From positions 6,244,863 to 6,308,862 of the forward strand of contig OW818657.1 in the NCBI GenBank assembly GCA_942492905.1: a stretch of 64,000 nucleotides of DNA, in the 5' to 3' direction. This document shows positions 49,502 to 58,899 of this stretch, piece by piece (the stretch's first letter is position 1; every line of letters begins with the position of its first letter). The notes below the pieces were generated by a model. The model was given only the letters and a program-made list of their open reading frames with translations. It was not told the origin of the DNA and ran no database searches. Both the position numbers and the translations under genes were made by a program. The stretch comes from CAIZWU01 sp942492905 (lineage in GTDB: Bacteria > Verrucomicrobiota > Verrucomicrobiia > Verrucomicrobiales > V1-33).

Positions 49502-51373
49502 TCATTTTTCAGCGGTCTCCTTCCAGGCCGAATCCAGTGGATGAATCGTAAGCGACTGGATGGTGACCGGACCACCCTCCGTTTTTACGGAAAGGCCATT
49601 GCCCTTGGGCAGGATGTATCGGGTGGAGGAAACTTCACCGTCGTTGACAAAGGCCTCGATCGAAGTGCGGTCCACGAGGATTTCGATCTTGCGGATCTGG
49701 CCTTGGACGGGGGCTGGTGGGTGCCCGGACTCGATCGCTTTTGAGGTGAGCACGACAGGGATGCCGCGCAAGTTGAAGATCAGCTTCGCCCCTTCCGGGA
49801 TGCTGACCTCAGCCTTGAGGTGAAACAGCTGCCCTGACGGCTCCAGGGGCAGGGTCTGGTCCGGTCCCAGGGCGACATTCCGCCAAGTGTCAGGCTTTTG
49901 ATGCAGGGTGGCGATTTCCTGGATGGGTTTGCGGAACACCCTGAGCCCATCCGGTGTGGTGTGGAGCGTGAGTTCGCAGGGGAAACTGATCATCTGGCTG
50001 AACGGCATATCAATAAAATCCGCGCCGCGCATCCAGGCGGTCTGGATGCGGCGGCCATCACCGGTATCCGTGTTGTGCCAGCTTTGGGTCGCGTAGAAAT
50101 TCGGGCCGGCATCGCAGGCGTAACGCTTGGTCTCCTCTTTGAATTCCGTGCCGTTGAAGGAGCCGATGGAGTAGTTCCCATTTCCCTGGATGAGCACCCA
50201 CTTCCGGTTATTTTTATCCCCGTCGACCGGCAGCTCGAAGAAGTCCGGGCACTCGAAGCTGTCGCCGATGGGGTGGTTTTCATTTTTCCACTCCAGCAGA
50301 TTTTTCGAAGTGAAGATGTGATATTGGCCCTCCCCATACATCATCATGACCCAGTGATTGGCCGGGGCGTGCCAGAAGACCTTGGGGTCGCGTTCCGGGA
50401 ACACCATGACGGGATTTTTTTCATAACGCTTCCAGGTGCGGCCGCGATCCAGGCTGTAGGAAAGGCACTGCGTGCGGTTGTCGAAACGCGACCAAAAGGC
50501 AACCATCGGCGGGTTGGCCGGATCAGGGGAAAGCCCTGACGTATTCCTGTAATCCACGACGCAGGTGCCCGACTGCACGCCGCTGCCGAGGGTCTCCTCC
50601 CAAAAAGCAGGCTCCAGCTCGGTCCAATGAATCAAGTCCCTGCTCACGGCGTGAAGCCAGCATTTGGCCCAGCGCTGGGCGAAGAGATGATATTCCCCTT
50701 CATAATAAATCAGGCCATTGAGATCATTGATCCAACCCTCTTCCCTCATCCCGGGATTGAGGCGGTCCACCGTCCACTGACGGGCGGTGAAATGAAACTG
50801 CGGGCGAAGCGACTCCTGGTAGAGCGGTCCGGCACCAACCGGCGGGCGCTCCGGCTGATCCGTCTGGACGATACCGGCCACGTTGAGGTGGCCCCAATCG
50901 CCGCTGGCTTCATCAACCAGCTGCACCTGCGCCGTCTGCCCGGCCCAGCGACTGACATCCCAACTCATGGGCACGAGGCGGTCACTTTTCCAACCGGTCG
51001 CGCTGCGCACCACCTTGCCGTCGATGAGCAGGTTCAGGCAGGTGTGAATCTCATAGTTCCCGCCCCCGATGCGGAAGGAGAGATATTTCCGGGAAATCGT
51101 GAAGTCCGGCGAAGTGAGGGTGCCCATTGGCTGATCGCCATCGATCTCGCTGCTGGCGACAGGGGCTCCGTCAGCGTTTTCAATTTCCAACCGCGACAGC
51201 AGCTCGCCGGAGGCCGGACCTTTTTGGAAGGCGGTTCCCGTCGCCTTCCAGGCTCCAAAGCCGGCCGCTTCAAAGTTGGAAAGGAGCATTTCATCGGCAG
51301 AACAAACGGCGGCCCATGCGAGGCAGGAAGCCGCGGCCAACACCCGGAAGCGGAAAGTGGTTTTCATTGTCAT
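49502..51373 (-). CDS. Secreted glycoside hydrolase family 32 (fructan/levan hydrolase)
   Basis: A 623-residue exported protein (signal peptide about 1-26, ending AVCSADE). After an N-terminal beta-sandwich module (about 30-175) comes the GH32 five-bladed propeller with its three catalytic motifs: WINDLNG (nucleophile Asp) near residue 217, RDPKVFW, and FECPDFFEL (acid/base Glu). The C-terminal beta-sandwich typical of the family ends the protein (about 480-620, EILVDRTSIEAFVNDGEVSSTRYI). It should hydrolyse fructans such as levan or inulin, or sucrose. No transporter genes are linked. Confidence 0.92.
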   Translation of the reverse strand: MTMKTTFRFRVLAAASCLAWAAVCSADEMLLSNFEAAGFGAWKATGTAFQKGPASGELLSRLEIENADGAPVASSEIDGDQPMGTLTSPDFTISRKYLSFRIGGGNYEIHTCLNLLIDGKVVRSATGWKSDRLVPMSWDVSRWAGQTAQVQLVDEASGDWGHLNVAGIVQTDQPERPPVGAGPLYQESLRPQFHFTARQWTVDRLNPGMREEGWINDLNGLIYYEGEYHLFAQRWAKCWLHAVSRDLIHWTELEPAFWEETLGSGVQSGTCVVDYRNTSGLSPDPANPPMVAFWSRFDNRTQCLSYSLDRGRTWKRYEKNPVMVFPERDPKVFWHAPANHWVMMMYGEGQYHIFTSKNLLEWKNENHPIGDSFECPDFFELPVDGDKNNRKWVLIQGNGNYSIGSFNGTEFKEETKRYACDAGPNFYATQSWHNTDTGDGRRIQTAWMRGADFIDMPFSQMISFPCELTLHTTPDGLRVFRKPIQEIATLHQKPDTWRNVALGPDQTLPLEPSGQLFHLKAEVSIPEGAKLIFNLRGIPVVLTSKAIESGHPPAPVQGQIRKIEILVDRTSIEAFVNDGEVSSTRYILPKGNGLSVKTEGGPVTIQSLTIHPLDSAWKETAEK

Positions 51374-51570
51374 TTTTCAGAGCAGTGTTGCGGATTCAGG
51401 GTTGGCTGGGTCGTATGGCAACGCGGATGGCCGTCGATGGCCTGGCCAGGAAGGGGTGGATCCGCTCCCGTTTTCCTGTCACTGAAGCCTGGATGCAGCA
51501 GCCCACTCATCCGGATAATACGTGGTACATCGGGCGGCCCTGCCATCCCGTTGAACCCCCGGAGCCTGCT

Positions 51571-52155
51571 CTACCGCCGCTGGCGGACGCACTCGTACAG
51601 GCACACGCCGGTGGCGACGGAGACGTTAAGGCACTCGACTTTGCCGGCCATGGGAATGCGGGCGAGGAAGTCGCACTTCTCGCCGGTGAGACGCCGCATC
51701 CCGGGACCTTCAGCACCCATCACCACGCCGATAGGGCCTTTGAGGTCAATGTCGTATAACAACTGCCCGCCTTCCTCCGCCAGACCGACCAGCCAGACCC
51801 CGAGGGCCTGCAGTTTCTCCATGGTGCGGGCCAGATTGGTGACCTGGATGAAGGGCACACTCTCCGCCGCCCCGCAGGCAATGTGCCGCACGGTGTCCGT
51901 CAGGGTGGCGGCCCGGTCCTTCGGTACCACCACGGCGTGCACTCCGGCGGCATCGGCAGTGCGCAGGCAGGCTCCCAGATTGTGCGGGTCGGTGATACCG
52001 TCGAGAATCAGCAGCAGCGGCGATTTCTGGTTCCGGACGATTTGATAGAGATCATCCTCGTCCCCGATCTCCGGGGCCTTGGCGTAGTCGGTGTGCTGGT
52101 GACGGCGCACCGCCTGACGGGGATCCTGGGAGCGGGCGGGACGGGACGGTTTCAT
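51571..52155 (-). CDS. SpoU-family rRNA 2'-O-methyltransferase (RlmB-like, short)
   Basis: A 194-residue SPOUT methyltransferase. The three knot motifs are clear: ILDGITDPHNLGACLRTADAAG, IGVVMGAEGPGMRRLT and CLNVSVATGVCLYE. This matches RlmB, which methylates G2251 of 23S rRNA, but the N-terminal substrate-binding domain of about 70-80 residues is missing; the protein starts with a short basic extension instead. It may be a shorter TrmH/SpoU paralogue with a different target. Confidence 0.82.
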   Translation of the reverse strand: MKPSRPARSQDPRQAVRRHQHTDYAKAPEIGDEDDLYQIVRNQKSPLLLILDGITDPHNLGACLRTADAAGVHAVVVPKDRAATLTDTVRHIACGAAESVPFIQVTNLARTMEKLQALGVWLVGLAEEGGQLLYDIDLKGPIGVVMGAEGPGMRRLTGEKCDFLARIPMAGKVECLNVSVATGVCLYECVRQRR

Positions 52156-52253
52156 GAAGGAAAAACCAAAGACGGCATGGAGCTCATGAATCCCACAGCC
52201 TGTCCGGAACCATCCTGATCAGCTGTGAAATCCGTGGTTTCCCACCAGTTCAA

Positions 52254-52673
52254 TTAAAAGACTTCGCCGGGGGCAAAGAAGCGCTTCACCTCGGCGGCGG
52301 CGGCTTCCGGGCTGTCGGAGGCATGACACATATTGACCATCATATCAGTGCCGAAATCCCCGCGGATGGTGCCAGCGGGCGCCTTTTTGGAGTCGGTCGG
52401 TCCGAGAAGATCCCGCACCCGGCTGATGGCGTTTTCCCCGCTGAGGGCGAGAGCCACCACCGGGCTGCTCTGCATGAAGCTGACGATTTCCGGGAAGAAG
52501 GGGCGGTCGGCCACGTGGGCGTAATGTTCCTTCAGGATGTCCTGGCTGAGGTGCATCATCTTGAGACCCTGCACGCGGAAGCCAGCAGACTCAAAACGGC
52601 CGAGCACAGTGCCGATCAGGCCTTTCTGGACGCAATCGGGCTTGAAGAGGATCAGGGTGGTTTCGGTGGACAT
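52254..52673 (-). CDS. ndk: Nucleoside diphosphate kinase
   Basis: A 139-residue enzyme that equilibrates nucleoside di- and triphosphates. The start TTLILFKPDCVQKGLIG and the catalytic histidine in NMCHASDSPEAAAAEV are the family signatures, as is the RGDFGTD turn before it. It is complete and of normal length. It follows the RlmB-like gene by about 100 bases on the same strand, but no shared operon is obvious. Confidence 0.95.
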   Translation of the reverse strand: MSTETTLILFKPDCVQKGLIGTVLGRFESAGFRVQGLKMMHLSQDILKEHYAHVADRPFFPEIVSFMQSSPVVALALSGENAISRVRDLLGPTDSKKAPAGTIRGDFGTDMMVNMCHASDSPEAAAAEVKRFFAPGEVF

Positions 52674-52796
52674 CGGGAAAGAAGGGGCAGAGTTAGGGAA
52701 GGAAAAGGCCCTGCAAGGCCATTTCCGGGGGGCCGCTTCCTTAGCCTGGCGCCTGCCGTTTGCAAGAGATGATGCGGGACCAGCAACCCACGGACC

Positions 52797-54596
52797 TCAA
52801 GGCAGCTTCACCACGACAGGACCGCTGTCCTTGGCCAGCGCGGCGCGGGTCACTGCCGTTTTCCCGGCGGAGGTGACGTTGATTTCATAGGTTCCCAGGT
52901 GGGCATTGACGGTGTATTCCCCACCCTGCGCAGTCTGGCCTGCGGCGTGCGTGGCCCATTGTTTATTGACAAGGTCGCGCCAGACGGCGGCGGAAGGTTT
53001 TTCCGACCAATCCTTCCGCCACAGGGCGGTCTGCGGCTTCCAATGGGATCCCTCCCAGAATCCCCAGGTGATGAAGCCGGTGTAGGCGGGATGGCTATAG
53101 CAAACCGTCAGGATGTCGCGCAGGTAATCGGCCTCGAGTTGCTCATCCCCATTGGTCATGACATCGAATTCCGTGATCTGCAGCGCCGGCACCAACGCGG
53201 CAAAGCGGTCGCTGTTGGCCAGCATCTCCTGCGGGCTGGGCAGGAAGCTGTCGTCAAAGTGGGCTTGGTTGCCGATCCCGTCGGGCTTTTGGCCGTCCGC
53301 GATGAGCTTTTGAATGCGCGTGTAATAATCCTCCTGCTGCCGGCCGGGGCGGAAGACCTGATCTTCATTCACCCAGAGCGGCAGTTTGGTGGCCGCCCGG
53401 GAGGCCTTCATGACTTCGGTATAAAAATCCAGACCGGTGACCTCATCGATATTATTCGTCCACCCGGCGAGGTGATTGATGGCATCCCATTCCATCACGC
53501 GATCCCCCACTTCGGCCGCCACGCGCGGAATGTGGGCAAGAATGCGCTGTTTGATTTTGTCAGGCTCGGCTTTGAATGCTTCCGACCACTCCTCCCACGG
53601 TGCCCAGCAGAGATAATGGCCGCGGATCGGGATGCCCCGCTCCTTGAGCCAGTCCATGGCTTTGAGGGTGTTCTCCCACCGGAAGGAGCTCTCCGGCTCA
53701 TTTTTGAGGGATTGCTCCCACATGCCCATCTTCAGGTCGTTTTCAAAAACCACCCGGCTGAAGCATTCATCGACAATCTTCCGGTAGGCGTCGCCGTCCG
53801 GGCCTGGTTTGGTGAGCCAGTCCGCCGTGACCGCCGTGCCAAACCCAAAGGCACTCCGGACCTGGCGCAACGAGACATCGGCGGATGGCACCGGCTGTCC
53901 GGCGGCATCCACCACCTTGACCACGAGGGGCGCCGTGCGGTGTTGGGCAATCCGGGCCGCGGCCTCCTTGCGCCATGACGCCCCGGTGTCGCGTCCCCGA
54001 TAGGTGACCGGCGTGCGGGGCAAATCTTTCAGGGCGACCGCCGTTCCATAATTCAAGACCCGAACCGGTCCGATCTCAAATGCCTGGGCCCGCTGACCCA
54101 GATGAAAGACCAGCGCTCCCTTCCCCTCCGGAATGGCTTGTTCCGCTTTAAAGGCCAAGTAATAAATCTGCCACTGCGGGCCACAGCGGAACGTCAGCTG
54201 GGCGGCTTTCGGATACTTCGGGGGCACCGCTTCCTCCAGATAAGCGGTCCCGCTGGCGGAAGCCTCCCCGGGGTCCTGGCCTGATAAAGGCAAAGCCCGG
54301 GCTTCAAAAATCACCACCCCGATATCCCCCGCCAGGAGACTGCCGTTTAAGATGGATCGGGCTCCGGCATCCCATGGATTGGCAGGATTCTGCGGCAGAA
54401 TCACCCGCTGGGCCGTGCCAAAACTGCGACCCGCGACCGGCACCGTCTGAGCCGCAGCCCCCTGCTCGGCCGCGCGGCCGACATAAGATTTCACTTCCGC
54501 CGACGGCAGCATGTCCCGCCCACCCGGCGGCAAATCCACTGCCCGGCCCTTGCCCGACGGCAGCAGGAACAGGATGAAGCAAAGAATGAATCGCAT
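52797..54596 (-). CDS. Secreted GH10-family protein with altered acid/base site
   Basis: A 599-residue exported protein (signal peptide MRFILCFILFLLPSGKG; start at ATG 54596). An N-terminal beta-sandwich, carbohydrate-binding-like region (about 60-215) is followed by a GH10 barrel (about 235-560) with FGTAVTADWL, NDLKMGMWE, GHYLCW and TWGFWEGSHW. The nucleophile E476 in LQITEFDV is in place, but the usual WDVVNE reads WDAINHLAGW, so H375 replaces the acid/base glutamate. Either it is not a xylan hydrolase, or another residue does the job. It is divergent from metK. Confidence 0.85.
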   Translation of the reverse strand: MRFILCFILFLLPSGKGRAVDLPPGGRDMLPSAEVKSYVGRAAEQGAAAQTVPVAGRSFGTAQRVILPQNPANPWDAGARSILNGSLLAGDIGVVIFEARALPLSGQDPGEASASGTAYLEEAVPPKYPKAAQLTFRCGPQWQIYYLAFKAEQAIPEGKGALVFHLGQRAQAFEIGPVRVLNYGTAVALKDLPRTPVTYRGRDTGASWRKEAAARIAQHRTAPLVVKVVDAAGQPVPSADVSLRQVRSAFGFGTAVTADWLTKPGPDGDAYRKIVDECFSRVVFENDLKMGMWEQSLKNEPESSFRWENTLKAMDWLKERGIPIRGHYLCWAPWEEWSEAFKAEPDKIKQRILAHIPRVAAEVGDRVMEWDAINHLAGWTNNIDEVTGLDFYTEVMKASRAATKLPLWVNEDQVFRPGRQQEDYYTRIQKLIADGQKPDGIGNQAHFDDSFLPSPQEMLANSDRFAALVPALQITEFDVMTNGDEQLEADYLRDILTVCYSHPAYTGFITWGFWEGSHWKPQTALWRKDWSEKPSAAVWRDLVNKQWATHAAGQTAQGGEYTVNAHLGTYEINVTSAGKTAVTRAALAKDSGPVVVKLP

Positions 54597-54700
54597 CGCC
54601 CATCGAAGCACATCCCGGTCTGCTGCGAACCCGGAAATTTTGACGACAGCCTGCCCCCCATTTCCCCATTGACCAATCCCGTCGAATTGCCATACATCAA

Positions 54701-54722
54701 CATATCCTGATGCGTTCATATG
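54701..54722. promoter_or_regulatory. Palindrome between the GH10 and metK genes
   Basis: CATAT at 54701-54705 and ATATG at 54718-54722 form a 5-bp inverted repeat across a 12-base centre that includes CCTGATG. It lies about 60 bases before the metK start. It is reminiscent of sites for ArsR-type regulators of SAM metabolism (SahR/SamR), but the resemblance is loose. No SAM riboswitch was recognised here. Confidence 0.4.
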
Positions 54723-54782
54723 TTCCGTTCTCCACCGGAACCCGGGCGCGTCTCCCAACCTTCAACGAACCCACTGCCGCTC

Positions 54783-55955
<1,173 letters not shown>

Positions 55956-55996
55956 CCCTTCCCTCCTCGATTTCAGGAACCATCCTTTCCTGCAGC

Positions 55997-56034
55997 AAAA
56001 TCCCCGGAAGCCGTGAGGTTTCCGGGGATTTTTT
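55997..56034 (+). terminator. Rho-independent terminator after metK
   Basis: A stem of CCCCGGAA/TTCCGGGG extended by AATC and GATT flanks surrounds a loop near GCCGTGAGG, followed by a run of T. This ends about 80 bases past the metK stop. Confidence 0.85.
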
Positions 56035-56106
56035 ATGCCGACCCGGAACGCAGATGGAATTCCAGCGGACCCGCCTGTAGGTCAGGACAGGACCGCCGCA
56101 GTTTCA

Positions 56107-56865
56107 TCAACGGAAGCCGCCGGAGATGATGAAGGTCTCGCCGGTGATCCAGGAGGAATCCGGTGAGGCAAGAAACACGGCGGCACTGGCGATGTCCTGC
56201 GGCTGGCCGAGTCGGCCGATCGGCGTGGAGGCTTTCACGGTCGCCTGGAAATCGCTGCCTTCGATCCCCGCGCTGTGCGTTCCTTCGGTTTCGACCATGC
56301 CGGGGTTGATAGCGTTGACGCGGATGCCACGCCCGCCCAGCTCCTTGGCGAGAGCACGGGTCGCGGCATCGACCGCGCCTTTGGTCGCGCTGTAAACCGA
56401 AGCTCCGGGCAGGCCCAGGGTACTCACCACTGAGCTGATGTTGATGACGCTGCCGCCTTCCGCCGGAAAGTGATTGAGGGCTACCTGGGTGGTCAGCAGA
56501 AGACCGAGTACGTTCAGATTGAACTGCTTGTGGAAGTGCTCTTCCGTCACGTTTTCGAGCGGCGTCATTTCGTAAATCCCCGCGTTGTTCACGAGAATAT
56601 CGATCTTTCCGAAGGCGGTGGTGGCTTCTGCAAACAAGCGCTGGATGTCGGCCTGTTGCGCGACATCCGCCTGCACGGCAATGGCTTTGCCGCCGGCACT
56701 GGTGATTTCCGCCACCACCTTGTCCGCGCCGGATTTGCTGGAGGCGTAGTTGACCACGACGGAGGCGCCTTCCGCGGCGAGGTGTTTGGCGATGGAGGCT
56801 CCGATGCCTTTGGAGGCGCCGGTGACGAGGGCGGTTTTGCCGCTGAGTTTCTGGGACTGGTTCAT
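56107..56865 (-). CDS. Short-chain dehydrogenase/reductase
   Basis: A 252-residue classical SDR. The cofactor motif is VTGASKGIG, followed by NNAG, the catalytic Ser in NISSVVS, Tyr-Lys in YSATK and VNAINPG further on. The C-terminal WITGETFIISGG is typical. The substrate is not known. It has its own upstream palindrome (56916-56934), which matches the one ahead of the Rrf2 regulator gene, so it is probably a target of that regulator. Confidence 0.9.
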   Translation of the reverse strand: MNQSQKLSGKTALVTGASKGIGASIAKHLAAEGASVVVNYASSKSGADKVVAEITSAGGKAIAVQADVAQQADIQRLFAEATTAFGKIDILVNNAGIYEMTPLENVTEEHFHKQFNLNVLGLLLTTQVALNHFPAEGGSVINISSVVSTLGLPGASVYSATKGAVDAATRALAKELGGRGIRVNAINPGMVETEGTHSAGIEGSDFQATVKASTPIGRLGQPQDIASAAVFLASPDSSWITGETFIISGGFR

Positions 56866-56915
56866 GATTTGGTTTCTTTCTGTTTTTGGCGTTGGTTTGG
56901 GCTATCGATCTGTTC

Positions 56916-56934
56916 TGTTACTCACAAAGTAACA
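56916..56934. promoter_or_regulatory. Candidate Rrf2 operator upstream of the SDR gene
   Basis: TGTTACT CACAA AGTAACA is a perfect 7-5-7 palindrome 51 bases ahead of the SDR start, in the 84-base gap between the Rrf2 stop and the SDR start. It aligns with the palindrome at 57369-57387 as TGYKACTNANWWAGTMACA. Confidence 0.6.
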
Positions 56935-56949
56935 ATATTGATCAAAAAT

Positions 56950-57366
56950 TTACTTTGAGAGATCGCTGATGATCTCTGCGAGGGTGATGCTCCGCAGACT
57001 GGCTTCCATGGCTTCCTGGGTTTTGGTCAAAGCGTGCTCCAGCGCGGTTTTGATATTGCAGCTCACGGGACAGGGCTTGAGCGGAGCATAGGCATGGATG
57101 GCAAAGGCCTTGGGGGCATCCACCGCTTCATACACATCCAGCAGCAAGATTTCCTTCGGCTCCCGGCCCAATCGGCAGGCCCCGGACTTGCCCGTGGTCG
57201 TTTCCACCAATCCCGCCTTCGACAGTTTTGCCAAGGTCCGCCGTACGAAACTGGGGCTGGTATTCACACTCATGGCCAACTCGCCGGAAGTGGCTTCCCT
57301 GCCCTTCCGGTAGCCCAACCCGGCCAACAGGTGGACCGCGATGGAGAATTGAGTGTTGGTGGCCAT
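56950..57366 (-). CDS. Rrf2-family transcriptional regulator
   Basis: A 138-residue regulator with the Rrf2 winged helix: TNTQFSIAVHLLAGLG, SVNTSPSFVRRTLAKLSKAGLVETTTG and the L-x-x-V-x-x-A motif in LLLDVYEAVDAPK. There is one cysteine pair in KPCPVSCNIK rather than the three cysteines of IscR or NsrR cluster binders, so it may sense redox or ligands by a thiol switch, as in YwnA/HxlR-like regulators. A 19-bp palindrome overlaps its promoter, and a matching site lies in the SDR promoter. It is downstream of the SnoaL-like gene and upstream of the SDR on the same strand. Confidence 0.9.
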   Translation of the reverse strand: MATNTQFSIAVHLLAGLGYRKGREATSGELAMSVNTSPSFVRRTLAKLSKAGLVETTTGKSGACRLGREPKEILLLDVYEAVDAPKAFAIHAYAPLKPCPVSCNIKTALEHALTKTQEAMEASLRSITLAEIISDLSK

Positions 57367-57368
57367 TC

Positions 57369-57387
57369 TGCGACTAAATTAGTCACA
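57369..57387. promoter_or_regulatory. Candidate Rrf2 autoregulatory operator
   Basis: TGCGACTAAATTAGTCACA is a near-perfect palindrome with perfect GACTAA/TTAGTC arms, ending 2 bases before the Rrf2 start codon. Its ends and spacing match the site ahead of the SDR gene, so the regulator probably controls itself as well. Confidence 0.62.
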
Positions 57388-57451
57388 GAATAAAATTGAG
57401 CAAATGGTTTTTGGAAAAAATGATTCCGCCCGTCACTCCCCGGAGATTCCG

Positions 57452-57781
57452 TCAGGGAGCAATCCTCAGCCGGGTGATGCGGTCATCCTTCAGCCCAAGA
57501 TGATAGTGCAGCACAACGGGACTGCCGTCGAAGGTGCCGGACACCGGGCCGGAGAGGACCGCTCCGGATTCGGAATAGGAGATCTCTATCACTTCGAGCA
57601 CGGGGCGGTATTTCACAAAAGCCGCCTCGATCCACGCTTTGATTTCCGCAGGGCCCCGATGCGTGTGGCCTTCGTCCTCAAAGACAGCATCGGATATGAA
57701 GCACGGCAGGTAAGCCGCAGTATCGTGCGCGTTCATGGATTCGACAAAGCGGGCGAGGAGGGGGGTGAGAGTGATGTTCAT
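57452..57781 (-). CDS. SnoaL-like / NTF2-fold protein
   Basis: A 109-residue protein with the SnoaL-like fold: TPLLARFVESMNAHDTAAYLPCFISDAVFEDEGHTHRGPAEIKAWIEAAF is a typical cone-fold opening with the E-D-E-G-H turn. Such small domains act as isomerases, cyclases or binding modules. The neighbours are an Rrf2 regulator and SDRs, so a role in the same redox or stress pathway is possible. Confidence 0.8.
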   Translation of the reverse strand: MNITLTPLLARFVESMNAHDTAAYLPCFISDAVFEDEGHTHRGPAEIKAWIEAAFVKYRPVLEVIEISYSESGAVLSGPVSGTFDGSPVVLHYHLGLKDDRITRLRIAP

Positions 57782-57922
57782 AGGGAGCTGGTGGATTCTG
57801 GAGTGGTTTCAAAACCGAACTCCAGTGTAGCACACGCCGTTCACCGGCACTGACAACCCTATGTCAGCAGGGTTTGCCCTTCCTTACCGTGGGGCGGAAT
57901 CGCAGGCCCAAACGGAGGGGCA

Positions 57923-58711
57923 TCAGAACACACTCCGGACGAGGCCACCGTCCACGCGCAATGCGGCCCCATTGATGGCGGAGGACAGCGGGCTGCTCAG
58001 GAAGGTGACGAAGTCCGCGATTTCCTGCGGATCGATCAGCCTTTCCAGCAGAGAAGTCGGACGGTTCTCGCGCATGAAGCGGCGTTCGGCCGCCTCCGGA
58101 GTCTCGTCAGGAAAGATATCCTGCACAAATCTCGCCACCCCTTCGGTTTTGGTGGAACCGGGCAGCACGCTGTTCACCGTGACGCCGGTGCCCTTGGTCA
58201 GTTCCGCGAGGCTGCGGGAGATGGAAAGCTGCATGGTTTTGGTCGCGGCGTAGTGTGCCATCTCGGGCGAAGGGCTGATGGCGGATTCGCTGGATACAAA
58301 CAGAATGCGTCCGGTCTTCCGCTCCAGCATGGGTTTCAGATAGTGCCGGGCGAGGCGCACCCCGCTCATGATGTTCACTTCAAAAAGCCGCCGCCAGGCT
58401 TCGTCGGTTTCGTCGAAAAATCCAACCGCTTCGTAGATGCCGAGATTGTTGATGAGAATGTCCACCTTGGGAAACCGGCGGATGGTTTCCGCAACACCTT
58501 CGGCCGTGCCATTGTCCGCAGCCAGGCCTTCGAGCTTTGCGTCAGGCACCTGTGTCCGGATTTCTGTGATGGCCGACTCCACACTGGAGGGACTGCGTCC
58601 ATTGACAATCACAGTGGCTCCTTCCTGCACGAGGGCAGTCGCGATTCTCATGCCAATGCCACCGGTGGAAGCGGTGACCAGCGCGAGTTGGGATTCGAGT
58701 TTCAGGTTCAT
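57923..58711 (-). CDS. Short-chain dehydrogenase/reductase
   Basis: A 262-residue SDR distinct from the one at 56107. The cofactor site reads LVTASTGGIGM, followed by INNLGIYE, the catalytic Ser in FVSSESA and Tyr-Lys in YAATK. The region after the active site ends in SAINGAALRVDGG. The NNLG in place of NNAG occurs in a branch of SDRs of unknown substrate. It is separated by 142 bases from the SnoaL-like gene and could share its regulation. Confidence 0.88.
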   Translation of the reverse strand: MNLKLESQLALVTASTGGIGMRIATALVQEGATVIVNGRSPSSVESAITEIRTQVPDAKLEGLAADNGTAEGVAETIRRFPKVDILINNLGIYEAVGFFDETDEAWRRLFEVNIMSGVRLARHYLKPMLERKTGRILFVSSESAISPSPEMAHYAATKTMQLSISRSLAELTKGTGVTVNSVLPGSTKTEGVARFVQDIFPDETPEAAERRFMRENRPTSLLERLIDPQEIADFVTFLSSPLSSAINGAALRVDGGLVRSVF

Positions 58712-58899
58712 AGCAGGGTGATGGGCAGGTGGGTAATTTGAGCAGGACGGGGGCCATGGTCTGGAGCAGGAGAGGCCCCGGCAGACACTGTGTCGCCAGC
58801 CATGGATCGATGCACCTTATCACATGCACCATGAAAATCGCCCCCCGTTTGCCTGGGCGGGATTGCAGGCCCGACTTCATTTTCAAGGCACCCTCGGCC

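Noticed and set aside
54597..54782. A SAM riboswitch upstream of metK
   Set aside because: The conserved core of SAM-I, SAM-II or SAM-IV classes could not be found; only a palindrome was present.
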